DNA of 28,318 nucleotides from a virus, in IMG/VR virus record IMGVR_UViG_3300007539_000145, positions 1 to 28,318 of that record. One strand, 5' to 3'. Shown one piece after another: positions 13,878 to 20,599 of this stretch. A model generated the notes under the pieces. That model made no database searches. It was not told where the DNA came from and saw only the letters and a list, made by a program, of their open reading frames with translations. The first letter of the stretch is position 1; each line of letters starts with the position of its first letter. Both the position numbers and the translations under genes were made by a program.

Positions 13878-14426
13878 ATGGGAAGAATGAGCGATAAAAG
13901 TATAGAAAATGAAGAACGATATGGAATTAATGATGATGCTTGGGAATATCAAATGCAGGTCGAAGAAGCGAGAAACGAAATAATTTCTTTCTTGCAGAAC
14001 AATTGGATTGAAGAGTTTGATATGAACGGAGAAGATGCAATACATTCTAAGTCATGGCATTACTCTATTTGGTATGCTTCTACTCAAATGTTACCAAACC
14101 TTGAGGTTCAAGTAGTAATTGATGCTAAGAATAGAGCGCACATTTCATCAGGAACAAGTGGCTATGTTTCTTTCCCTATGCCACCTAAAGGAATGGAATT
14201 ACCTATGAAATGTTGGTTTCACACTCATCCTTTTGGTTCTGCTTATTTTAGCGGAACAGATTGGAATACTGTAAATATATTTCATACGGTCATGGAAACA
14301 GCATATGTTATTGGTGGAGATGAACACTATGGATTTTGGACTAATGCTAAAAGAAACCTTTTAGAAATAAAAGAAAAAGACGGAAGTTACCGAATGCAAA
14401 CACAAACAGGAAGTGAAGAAGAATGA
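13878..14426 (+). CDS. JAMM/MPN-family metalloprotease (desampylase-like)
   Basis: JAMM proteases are zinc enzymes that remove ubiquitin-like tags from lysines. The full motif HxH-x7-S-x2-D is present at residues 115-128: His115, His117, Ser125 and Asp128 (HTHPFGSAYFSGTD). The β-strand context upstream (LEVQVVIDAKNRAHIS) could supply the catalytic Glu (Glu76 is a candidate). The start at ATG 13878 is chosen because GAGGTGA (13866-13872) lies five bases upstream; GTG 13869 would overlap that site. The length, 182 residues, is that of a stand-alone JAB protein with an N-terminal helical extension. It ends GSEEE in an ATGA junction. With the Ubl and E1-like genes it completes a minimal sampylation-type set. 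Confidence 0.88.
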   Translation: MGRMSDKSIENEERYGINDDAWEYQMQVEEARNEIISFLQNNWIEEFDMNGEDAIHSKSWHYSIWYASTQMLPNLEVQVVIDAKNRAHISSGTSGYVSFPMPPKGMELPMKCWFHTHPFGSAYFSGTDWNTVNIFHTVMETAYVIGGDEHYGFWTNAKRNLLEIKEKDGSYRMQTQTGSEEE

Positions 14427-14695
14427 AGACAGGAGATAGAAACGCAAGCAAACTGCAAGAAATACCAATGAGAGAATACGAAAAGATTACTCTCACTGAA
14501 CGACATAAACGCCATCAACAACAACACCCAAACGATAACAATATTGCAAAGGGGAAGAACGGAGTTACTTGGAATACAGCAGGTAAACATACTAAAAAGA
14601 TGGATAAGTTTTACAAAGAACATATCTATACTTTTGTTGATAGAGATATGAATAGGGCTTGGGTACGAGTTGCAGGATTTGAGGAGGAAGAATAA
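14423..14695 (+). CDS. Unknown basic protein, 90 residues
   Basis: It overlaps the JAMM gene by ATGA. The first part is basic and His/Gln-rich (ERHKRHQQQHPNDNN), and the second part contains KMDKFYKEHIYTFVDRDMNRAWVRVAGF. The C-terminus is EEEE, produced by the GAGGAGGAAGAA site of the next gene. The family is not recognised. Direct coupling to the JAMM gene makes it a candidate partner or substrate of the Ubl/JAMM system, which is inference from position only. Confidence 0.75.
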   Translation: MKTGDRNASKLQEIPMREYEKITLTERHKRHQQQHPNDNNIAKGKNGVTWNTAGKHTKKMDKFYKEHIYTFVDRDMNRAWVRVAGFEEEE

Positions 14696-15037
14696 ATGGA
14701 TAAAAGATTTGGAACAGTAACAATAGATACTAATTGGTTAAACGAATACTACCCTAAAGCATTACAGGATTGGATAGTTGAAAATGAAAGACGACAGGCT
14801 AAATTAAAAATTGCTTTTAATAAGAAACTTAAAAGGGTTCAATACTTTTTAGATAATGATACTGATGATGATGCGAAAACTTTAGACATTAAAAAGGCTA
14901 TGCAATTCGCAGTAGATACTGCTTTTAATACCAATACACCAGATACAAGAGCGAGTATGTGGTCGGCAATTCGCTCTTTAGGTTCAACATTACCTAATTA
15001 TCCACACCATAGAGTAGGAAAGGAGGAAGAAGAATGA
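14696..15037 (+). CDS. Unknown helical protein, 113 residues
   Basis: ATG 14696 follows GAGGAGGAAGAATAA directly. The protein is helical and charged (NERRQAKLKIAFNKKLKRVQYFL), with a possible C-terminal helix (RASMWSAIRSLGSTL). It ends GKEEEE through the site GGAAAGGAGGAAGAAGA of the co-chaperonin gene. No domain is recognised. Confidence 0.75.
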   Translation: MDKRFGTVTIDTNWLNEYYPKALQDWIVENERRQAKLKIAFNKKLKRVQYFLDNDTDDDAKTLDIKKAMQFAVDTAFNTNTPDTRASMWSAIRSLGSTLPNYPHHRVGKEEEE

Positions 15038-15261
15038 TGTTGAAAGGTTGTGGAGAATGGATTCTTATTGAAACTGAACAAGCCAGTAGAAGTGGCATTG
15101 TTATGAAGTCTGACAATAAAGGAAAGTGCTTGAGTACAAGCGACGATTACAAGTATTTGATTGGTAAGACTGTTTATTTTGACAATACTGGAACAAAATA
15201 TCAGACTATTGGACACTTAACAGTTGTTCCCTTTAATCGAATATATGGTTATGAGGTGTGA
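15034..15261 (+). CDS. GroES-like co-chaperonin
   Basis: Seventy-five residues, somewhat short for GroES (about 95). The pattern follows the GroES fold: an N-terminal strand EWILIETE; a mobile-loop region QASRSGIVM ending in the hydrophobic triplet (Ile22-Val23-Met24) that contacts GroEL; then KGKCLS, GKTVYFD and a C-terminal strand VVPFNRIYGYE. T4 gp31 shows that phages can encode highly divergent GroES equivalents. The group I chaperonin gene starts about 480 bases downstream on the same strand, which strongly supports the call. A strong GGAAAGGAGGAAGAAG site precedes it. The roof β-hairpin of GroES seems reduced. Confidence 0.7.
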   Translation: MMLKGCGEWILIETEQASRSGIVMKSDNKGKCLSTSDDYKYLIGKTVYFDNTGTKYQTIGHLTVVPFNRIYGYEV

Positions 15262-15263
15262 TA

Positions 15264-15587
15264 ATGTTTGAAAAAGATTGGAATAAGATAGCAAAGAGGG
15301 TTTATACTAATGCTGTTAATCACGGATTTTGGAAAGAAACTCCAAATGATGGTGAAAGAATAGCATTGATTCATGCAGAAGTCAGTGAAGCCCTTGAAGC
15401 ACTTAGGGATGGAAACCCTTCATCTAATAAGATTATTGAGTTTTCTTCACTTGAAGAAGAATTGGCAGATGTTATAATAAGAATTATGGACTATTCTTTT
15501 GGTAAAGATTTAGATGTTGCAGGAGCAATTATTGCTAAAATTGAATATAACCAAAATAGAGAATACATGCATGGTAAAAGTTTTTGA
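15264..15587 (+). CDS. MazG-like nucleotide pyrophosphohydrolase
   Basis: All-α NTP pyrophosphohydrolases of the MazG/dUTPase superfamily hydrolyse non-canonical or regulatory nucleotides, and phage versions can affect host nucleotide or alarmone pools. The metal-binding pattern is visible: AEVSEALEAL (ExxE) near residues 36-45 and EEELADVIIRIMD (ExxxD) further on, with a KxxxNxxR-type end (AKIEYNQNRE). I start it at ATG 15264, five bases after GAGGTG; GTG 15258 is the alternative. The 107-residue length is normal for the family. It sits between the GroES-like and GroEL genes. Confidence 0.85.
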   Translation: MFEKDWNKIAKRVYTNAVNHGFWKETPNDGERIALIHAEVSEALEALRDGNPSSNKIIEFSSLEEELADVIIRIMDYSFGKDLDVAGAIIAKIEYNQNREYMHGKSF

Positions 15588-15596
15588 GGTTTTGGT

Positions 15597-15740
15597 ATGA
15601 CAGATAAACATAACAAAGATGCAGAATACTTGATTGAGTTAATTAAGTTATTCTATAAGGAAATGAATGATGGCCCACCATTAAGGGCAAGACAAATAAT
15701 GGAAAAATATGAAAAGTTTTTTAGGGGGCAATTGAAATGA
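15597..15740 (+). CDS. Small protein, 47 residues, before groEL
   Basis: ATG 15597 is preceded by GAGGTTTTGGT, and the TGA overlaps the ATG of the chaperonin gene. The protein is helical and basic at its end (LRARQIMEKYEKFFRGQLK). The end contains AGGGGGCAATTGAA, which acts as the ribosome-binding site for groEL. It fills a gap that otherwise has no gene. Function unknown. Confidence 0.7.
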   Translation: MTDKHNKDAEYLIELIKLFYKEMNDGPPLRARQIMEKYEKFFRGQLK

Positions 15741-17239
15741 TTATACACGGAAAAGAAGTAAAAGAAAAACTATTACAAGGAATTAATTTAGTAGCAGATA
15801 CAGTATTACCGACACTTGGCCCACAAGCCAAAACGGTAATTCTTCAAGGGAATCCACCAGTTATTATTAACGATGGTGTTACCATTACTAAGTATGTATC
15901 GCATGAAGACCCTTATGTTCAAATGGGCGTTCAAATGGTTCAAAATCTAGCGAGTAAAGCACAGGATAATTCAGGTGATGGAACAACAACTGCTTGTATT
16001 GTTGCAAGAGCATTATGTGAACAAATCCATACTGCTGATGTTTCAAACCTTCATACTCTCCGTAAAGAATTAGATGAAGCACAGGCAATTATTGTAGAAT
16101 CACTTGAAATGATGGCAGTAGATGTTGGTGATGCCGATATTGTTTCTGTTGCTACTATTGCGGCAAATAACGATTCTTACTTGGGTGGGCTAATTGAAGA
16201 GGCACTTAATGAAGTTGGTCGAGATGGTATTATTACTGTTGAAGAATCAAATAGTCATCGAACAAACTTAGTTGTCCGTAAGGGATTAGAAATTGATGAA
16301 GGGTATTTGAGTCATTTGATGGCTAATGGCGATGACGGAAAGGTTCAATTCAATAACCCTCTTATATTTACTTCTAATTTGGCAATCAAAAACTTTAGTG
16401 ATATTCTACCAATGTTGGAATTAGCGGCAGTTGAGAAGCGACCAATGGTAATGTTTGTGAAGGGAATGGATGGAAGTGCATTGAATAATATTATTATGAA
16501 TGTTCTTCAAAAGACAATTGAAGTTGCAGTTGTTACTGCGCCTAATTTTGGTGATGCCCAATTAGATGAATTGGGTGATATTGTTTCTATTGTTGGAGGT
16601 CGCCTATATACTGACGAAAGTAAGGATGACCCAGAATTGATTACCAAAGAAGAATTAGGTTCTTGTGAAAAGATTGTTATTACAAAGGAGACTACTACTA
16701 TTATTGGTGGTAATTCGGCCGATGAAAGAATCAATACTCTCAAATCTGTTTTTGAAACATTGGATGATGATTTCGATAAGAAGCGTATGAAGAAGCGCAT
16801 TTCTCGTTTGAGTGGCGGTATTGCTACTATTCAAATCGGTGCTTCTTCTTCTATGGAAATGCGTGAAAAGAAAGAAAGGTTGGATGATGCTTTGAATGCA
16901 ACAAAAGCGGCACTGTCCGAAGGTATCATTACAGGTGGTGGTCTTGGTCTATTACATGCAAGAAATGACTTAGAAATTGAGAAGACTGGGCATAAGATTG
17001 TTTATGATGCTTTATCTAAACCTGCTCTTGTTCTATTGCAAAATAGTGGAAAAAGCGGTTTGTCATATAATTTAAATGACCCTCACTACGGTTACAATGC
17101 TCTTTCTGAAAAATATGAAAACTTGTGGAATGCAGGTGTCTTTGACCCTGTAAAGGTAACAAAGGGAAGTTTTAATGCGGCAATCTCAATTGCTTCATTG
17201 TTCTTAACTACTGAAGTTGCTGTTCTTTTGGAGGAATAA
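15737..17239 (+). CDS. groEL: Group I chaperonin (GroEL/Hsp60)
   Basis: This ATP-driven folding chamber subunit has the group I hallmarks: LVADTVLPTLGPQAKTVIL (near 18-36), NDGVTITK, MGVQMVQNLASKAQD and GDGTTT (80-85, with the nucleotide Asp81). It has DGIITVEE with the following EGYLS-type segment, and RLDDALNATKAALSEGIITGGG with the catalytic Asp equivalent to E. coli Asp398. It also has the end FDPVKVTKGSFNAAISIASLFLTTE. These are closer to bacterial GroEL than to the archaeal thermosome (group II). It is 500 residues against about 540, and the Gly-Gly-Met tail is absent. Together with the GroES-like protein it may fold capsid or other virion proteins. The gene probably came from a bacterial-type source. 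Confidence 0.95.
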   Translation: MIIHGKEVKEKLLQGINLVADTVLPTLGPQAKTVILQGNPPVIINDGVTITKYVSHEDPYVQMGVQMVQNLASKAQDNSGDGTTTACIVARALCEQIHTADVSNLHTLRKELDEAQAIIVESLEMMAVDVGDADIVSVATIAANNDSYLGGLIEEALNEVGRDGIITVEESNSHRTNLVVRKGLEIDEGYLSHLMANGDDGKVQFNNPLIFTSNLAIKNFSDILPMLELAAVEKRPMVMFVKGMDGSALNNIIMNVLQKTIEVAVVTAPNFGDAQLDELGDIVSIVGGRLYTDESKDDPELITKEELGSCEKIVITKETTTIIGGNSADERINTLKSVFETLDDDFDKKRMKKRISRLSGGIATIQIGASSSMEMREKKERLDDALNATKAALSEGIITGGGLGLLHARNDLEIEKTGHKIVYDALSKPALVLLQNSGKSGLSYNLNDPHYGYNALSEKYENLWNAGVFDPVKVTKGSFNAAISIASLFLTTEVAVLLEE

Positions 17240-17240
17240 T

Positions 17241-17642
17241 ATGAAAAAGAGAGCAGTTACAGTAACACTACCCGCACCACACAATGCTGAAATACCTTGT
17301 CCTATTTGTGAAGGAAACAAATGTAAAGTATGTGGAATGAAAGGTAGATTATCAATTAAAGTTGCACCGAAGATTCCTATTCAAAGGGCGCACATCATTA
17401 AGTATGTTGTAGATAATATACATGAAGTAGCAAATGAAATTACTAAAATGTATGGGCTTGTTCCTGAGTTTAGCACTACGGAAGTAATTAATATAAACGA
17501 TGGGCAATATGAAATTGTTCAAGTTTCTTCTTTAGGTGGTGCTTGTTGGGTTGTAAATCGTTTAGATGATTTAGAATCACCAAGGTATTTTACTTCGAGA
17601 AAAGAATTGGACAAGTTTAAGCAGGGGTGGTTTAATGAGTGA
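17241..17642 (+). CDS. Protein with DnaJ-like cysteine cluster
   Basis: The start at ATG 17241 follows GGAGGAA at the end of groEL. The 133-residue protein begins with a strand and then CPICEGNKCKVCGMKGR, two CxxC pairs packed with Gly as in a DnaJ zinc repeat. The rest is α/β (YEIVQVSSLGGACWVV) and ends with an RKELDKFKQGW helix. It lies directly after the chaperonin, so a folding-related or redox role is possible but unproven. It contains no J domain. Confidence 0.8.
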   Translation: MKKRAVTVTLPAPHNAEIPCPICEGNKCKVCGMKGRLSIKVAPKIPIQRAHIIKYVVDNIHEVANEITKMYGLVPEFSTTEVININDGQYEIVQVSSLGGACWVVNRLDDLESPRYFTSRKELDKFKQGWFNE

Positions 17643-17838
17643 TGGTTTTGAAACAAGAGGAACGATTGCAAGAAATGAAAAGGATGAAATCCTAATCAAA
17701 ACAGGTGAATATTACAATATCGAAGTCTTGGATATTCGTTGGCACACCTTATCAAAGCCGACAAGAAAAGGTATTCGATTGAATATGGAAGAAGCAAAGA
17801 AATTATTAAATGTATTAAAGAGGGTTTTAGATGAGTGA
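17635..17838 (+). CDS. PC4/YdbC-like ssDNA-binding transcription cofactor
   Basis: Sixty-seven residues that follow the PC4 pattern: a first strand (GTIARNEKDEILIKTGEYYN, 9-28), VLDIRWHTL (31-39), then KPTRKGIRLN (41-50) and a C-terminal helix EEAKKLLNVLKRVL (52-65). PC4-like dimers bind single-stranded DNA, and archaeal and phage forms act in transcription or recombination. GGGGTGG lies before the ATG. It overlaps both neighbours by about eight bases. Confidence 0.75.
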   Translation: MSDGFETRGTIARNEKDEILIKTGEYYNIEVLDIRWHTLSKPTRKGIRLNMEEAKKLLNVLKRVLDE

Positions 17839-18166
17839 AGAAAGAGAATATCAAGAGAATAGGATTCCCTATCAACAGGCGAGAAAATCACTACGATTGG
17901 CTAATCCAAAACGACAATATGCAACTGGTTCAGTAGATAGGTTTAGGACAAAAGCAAGTGCTATTGTAGATTTGTTTGCTAAGTATGTTGATGAACAAAT
18001 GATAAAGCCCCCAAATACAGGTCATGGTTGTAGAGTAACTACTAGCCATGTCAATATAGCGTATAGAAAAATAGAGATGGACTTAGATGCCTTCTTTAAG
18101 AAAGAATCGGAATTGATGGCTTCCGTAAGAATTGCCATGAATATTAATGGAGATGAAGAAGAATGA
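17831..18166 (+). CDS. Unknown helical protein, 111 residues, ending GDEEE
   Basis: The N-terminus is basic and polar (YQQARKSLRLANPKRQYAT). A helix (TKASAIVDLFAKYVDEQMI) is followed by HGCRVTTSHVNIAYRKIEMDLDAFF. The layout is loosely like a small DNA-binding fold, but no family fits well. The last 18 bases are the third exact copy of the junction signal. Confidence 0.8.
   Translation: MSEEREYQENRIPYQQARKSLRLANPKRQYATGSVDRFRTKASAIVDLFAKYVDEQMIKPPNTGHGCRVTTSHVNIAYRKIEMDLDAFFKKESELMASVRIAMNINGDEEE
18149..18166 (+). promoter_or_regulatory. Gene-junction coupling signal, copy 3
   Basis: Exact copy of GGAGATGAAGAAGAATGA, some 12.3 kb from copies 1 and 2 and joining two unrelated genes. Its preservation argues for a functional translation-coupling signal. 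Confidence 0.6.
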
Positions 18167-18498
18167 ATTATGAAAAACATTGGAAAACAGACAAGTCCAT
18201 GAACCAATGGGCAAAAAACATGCGAAAGAAATTATCCGGTAGATATTTAGATTTGTTTAATCAACAACATGCTACCATGAGTAAGGCTAACCTTTACATC
18301 AAAGCAACATTTGTAATCTATTGGGAAATACAAACAGATGATAATTTGTCTAAGTATGCAGTATATATCACACAGGCGACTTTAATGACTATGGCTGATA
18401 AGTTCTTGCAGATAAATAAAATGCAAGAAGCCAACGCAGTTCATATGATGAACATTAACTTTACAAGGCTCTTAGGTGGTTTAGATGAAGAAGAATGA
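18163..18498 (+). CDS. Unknown helical protein, 111 residues, ending DEEE
   Basis: It starts in the junction overlap at 18163. The protein is polar, Met- and Asn-rich, and mostly helical, with an internal strand-like segment (LYIKATFVIYWEIQ). It ends LLGGLDEEE. The next gene's ATG is at 18485, inside its last codons. No domain is recognised. Confidence 0.8.
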   Translation: MNYEKHWKTDKSMNQWAKNMRKKLSGRYLDLFNQQHATMSKANLYIKATFVIYWEIQTDDNLSKYAVYITQATLMTMADKFLQINKMQEANAVHMMNINFTRLLGGLDEEE

Positions 18499-18721
18499 TT
18501 GGGATTACATCTCAACGCTAATGTGGGCATATGCCGAAAACAATGAAAAAATGAATCAGCGTATCAGTAGGCTGTTAAAACAACTGGTAAAAACAATAAA
18601 CGAAAATATGGAAGTGATTATAGATGACAATGAAGAGAATGACAAGACTACTGGAAGCAACGGAGCAAATGACTCCAACACAACAAGTAACATCAATTTC
18701 GAAGGCTCTGGAGAATTTTGA
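18485..18721 (+). CDS. Unknown small protein, overlaps ligase start
   Basis: ATG 18485 follows GGTGGT (18475-18480) with good spacing. Residues 1-45 form a helix (WDYISTLMWAYAENNEKMNQRISRLLKQLVKTI). The rest is low-complexity Asn/Ser/Thr/Gly (SNGANDSNTTSN). The last 98 bases also encode the start of the ligase in another frame, which explains the odd composition. If the ligase starts at ATG 18669, the dual-coded part is only about 53 bases. Confidence 0.65.
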   Translation: MKKNDWDYISTLMWAYAENNEKMNQRISRLLKQLVKTINENMEVIIDDNEENDKTTGSNGANDSNTTSNINFEGSGEF

Positions 18722-20153
18722 AGAAAAAGATATTTTCTTTTCTATTCTAGCCCAAGAATACCCATCAAATAATATTGGGCTAGCAAAGGCTAAAAAATGG
18801 CTAACTAAGATGTATGATTGTTTTGATGATGAAATTGAACAAGAATATCAAGTACATGATGATTTAGGTGATGCTATTTATTACCTTGACCCATCTGCAC
18901 AGACTCAAACAGAACATAGTCTTGCTACATTTCACCGGATTCTTTCTTTAGATTGTGGTGGTGTTGATTCTGATGCGTATAAGACTATTGATTTATTCCT
19001 ATCAGATTTATCTGCATTGGAAGCAAAATGGTTTATTCGCCATTGGTTAAAGACAACTCGCAATGGTTTGCGTGATGGTGTGGTTAAGAAGATTATTGCC
19101 AAACACTACAATAAGAAAATTACACTTGTAAAGAAGCATTGTAATTTTAATTCAATCAAAGATGTAGTTTCATATTATGAGCGTGATGAAGAACCTCCAT
19201 GTAATTTAACACATGGGAAGTTTATTTCACCCATGCTTGCTAAAGAAATACCTATGAAGAAGTGGCCGTCAAATCCTATTGTTGATTATAAGTATGACGG
19301 TAATCGTTATCAAATCCATAAGAATGGAGATAGTGTTATTATTTTTAATCGTAAAGGTAAGATTGTAACTGCCCAATTTGCTGATGTTGCACAACAAGTA
19401 AGTAAGTATGCAGTTATGCAAGCCATATTCGACGGTGAAATCTACCCGATAAAGGAAGACGGAAGCCCCGATGAACACAAGAAAATGGGTACGAGAGTAC
19501 ATTCTAAAGACCATGCCGAGGCAATGGCGAGAGTGCCGGTTCGTTGGGTTATTTTCGATTGCTTGAAGTGGGAAAGTGAAACTATTATGAATCTTTCTTA
19601 TGCTGAAAGATTAGAGAAGTTTAAGTCTAATCCCGACCAAGCACATAGAATGGAAAAAGACGGAGACATTATGGCATTCTATAACAATGCAATTAATGAT
19701 GGCTTCGAGGGTATTATTGTCAAAGATACAACATTACCATATGAAGCGGGTAAAAGAAGCACAGGTTGGGCTAAATACAAGCCACCCCAAATTGAATTAG
19801 ATGTTGTTATTCTTGCGGCTTCTTATGGGGAGGGTCGTAGAGCAAATGTATTCGGAACTTTTGAAATGGGCGTTAAGTCTGAAAGTGGATTTACTAACAT
19901 TGGTTCTATTGGAAGCGGCTTTACTGATAGTGATTTGATTAGTCTAACTAATCAATTGCGTAAGATTGTAGAGTCTTACAGTGATGGAAGGTATGTATTC
20001 CTTCCTCGAATTGTTTTAGAAGTTAAGGCTGATTTGATTAGTCGAGATGTAAAGGGGAATATCGGTTTGCGATTCCCTAGAATGAAACGAATTAGAAATG
20101 ATAAGTTTGTAGCAGACATTAATACAATTGAAGATGTGGAGAGATTAATATGA
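18624..20153 (+). CDS. lig: ATP-dependent DNA ligase
   Basis: It seals nicks in DNA, for example between Okazaki fragments. Motif I DYKYDGNR has the adenylated Lys223. Motif III is the IFDGEIYP strand, motif IV is EGIIVKD, and motif V is WAKYKP. The following OB-fold part has VFGTFEMGV and GSIGSGF. The N-terminal 200 residues form the helical DNA-binding domain typical of archaeal/eukaryotic ligases (KWFIRHWLKTTRNGLRDG). At 509 residues it is close to archaeal Lig1 (about 550-600). Start choice: ATG 18624 has GAAGTGAT upstream; ATGs at 18630, 18639 and 18669 are also in frame. The stop overlaps the next gene by ATGA. Confidence 0.95.
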   Translation: MTMKRMTRLLEATEQMTPTQQVTSISKALENFEEKDIFFSILAQEYPSNNIGLAKAKKWLTKMYDCFDDEIEQEYQVHDDLGDAIYYLDPSAQTQTEHSLATFHRILSLDCGGVDSDAYKTIDLFLSDLSALEAKWFIRHWLKTTRNGLRDGVVKKIIAKHYNKKITLVKKHCNFNSIKDVVSYYERDEEPPCNLTHGKFISPMLAKEIPMKKWPSNPIVDYKYDGNRYQIHKNGDSVIIFNRKGKIVTAQFADVAQQVSKYAVMQAIFDGEIYPIKEDGSPDEHKKMGTRVHSKDHAEAMARVPVRWVIFDCLKWESETIMNLSYAERLEKFKSNPDQAHRMEKDGDIMAFYNNAINDGFEGIIVKDTTLPYEAGKRSTGWAKYKPPQIELDVVILAASYGEGRRANVFGTFEMGVKSESGFTNIGSIGSGFTDSDLISLTNQLRKIVESYSDGRYVFLPRIVLEVKADLISRDVKGNIGLRFPRMKRIRNDKFVADINTIEDVERLI

Positions 20154-20599
20154 TAGAAGTAGGAGGATTAACAGTAATAGATTTTAAAACATATTCTTGT
20201 GTTAAAATTGACATGGAAGGATATGCACACTTGAAAGACATAACTACTACCCAAGGAAGACCAAAGAAAATGAAAGCGGTATTAGTTCCGTATTTTGAAA
20301 ATGGTGTTTTCATTACCCCCGAACCTGAACCAGTTGAAGACTTTAAGGTAAAGACTAAAATTAGTGTAAGGAAAGTAGCAAAGGAAGAAGTAGAAATGCC
20401 GATTAGTAATTCAGCAATACGACTATTATCCGAATGGGCAGATACAGGAATCCGTAATGCTATTATCAATGCACAACATAATGCTATGATTAGGGGCGGC
20501 AAGACAATTCAAGCGGCAGATATTTATTGGTTTGAGACTAATAATCAAGTTCGTGGTTATTGGCCCACGCAAAATGAATATGCTAAGAAGGATGAATGA
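20150..20599 (+). CDS. Probable histone-fold protein with N-terminal domain
   Basis: Residues 70-132 follow the archaeal histone layout: α1 KISVRKVAKEE (70-80), loop VEMPIS, long α2 NSAIRLLSEWADTGIRNAII (87-106) continuing to about 114, then GGKTIQAADIYWF (116-128). The last stretch parallels the RKTIKAEDIELA end of archaeal histones, with the K-T-I-x-A-x-D-I core. Residues 1-69 are a separate strand-rich domain (GLTVIDFKTYSCVKIDM, KAVLVPYFENGVFI) not found in ordinary histones. If the fold is right, the protein could dimerise and wrap viral DNA or displace host histones. It lies between the ligase and clamp-loader genes and overlaps both neighbours by ATGA. The assignment is from pattern only. 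Confidence 0.6.
   Translation: MIEVGGLTVIDFKTYSCVKIDMEGYAHLKDITTTQGRPKKMKAVLVPYFENGVFITPEPEPVEDFKVKTKISVRKVAKEEVEMPISNSAIRLLSEWADTGIRNAIINAQHNAMIRGGKTIQAADIYWFETNNQVRGYWPTQNEYAKKDE

Noticed and set aside
14423-15037. An E2-like conjugating enzyme next to the JAMM gene
   Set aside because: Neither protein has a cysteine in an HPN-like context; both lack a usable catalytic Cys, so no E2 is claimed.
15737-17239. Thermosome (group II chaperonin), as expected for Archaea
   Set aside because: The segments after GDGTTT, the DALNATKAA...GGG region and the C-terminal DPVKVT end match group I. The presence of a GroES-like gene also argues for group I.
17831-18166. A second histone-fold protein
   Set aside because: A long helix followed by RVTTSHVNIAYRK is suggestive, but the loop between them is too long and the L2 core is not matched. 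Left as unknown.
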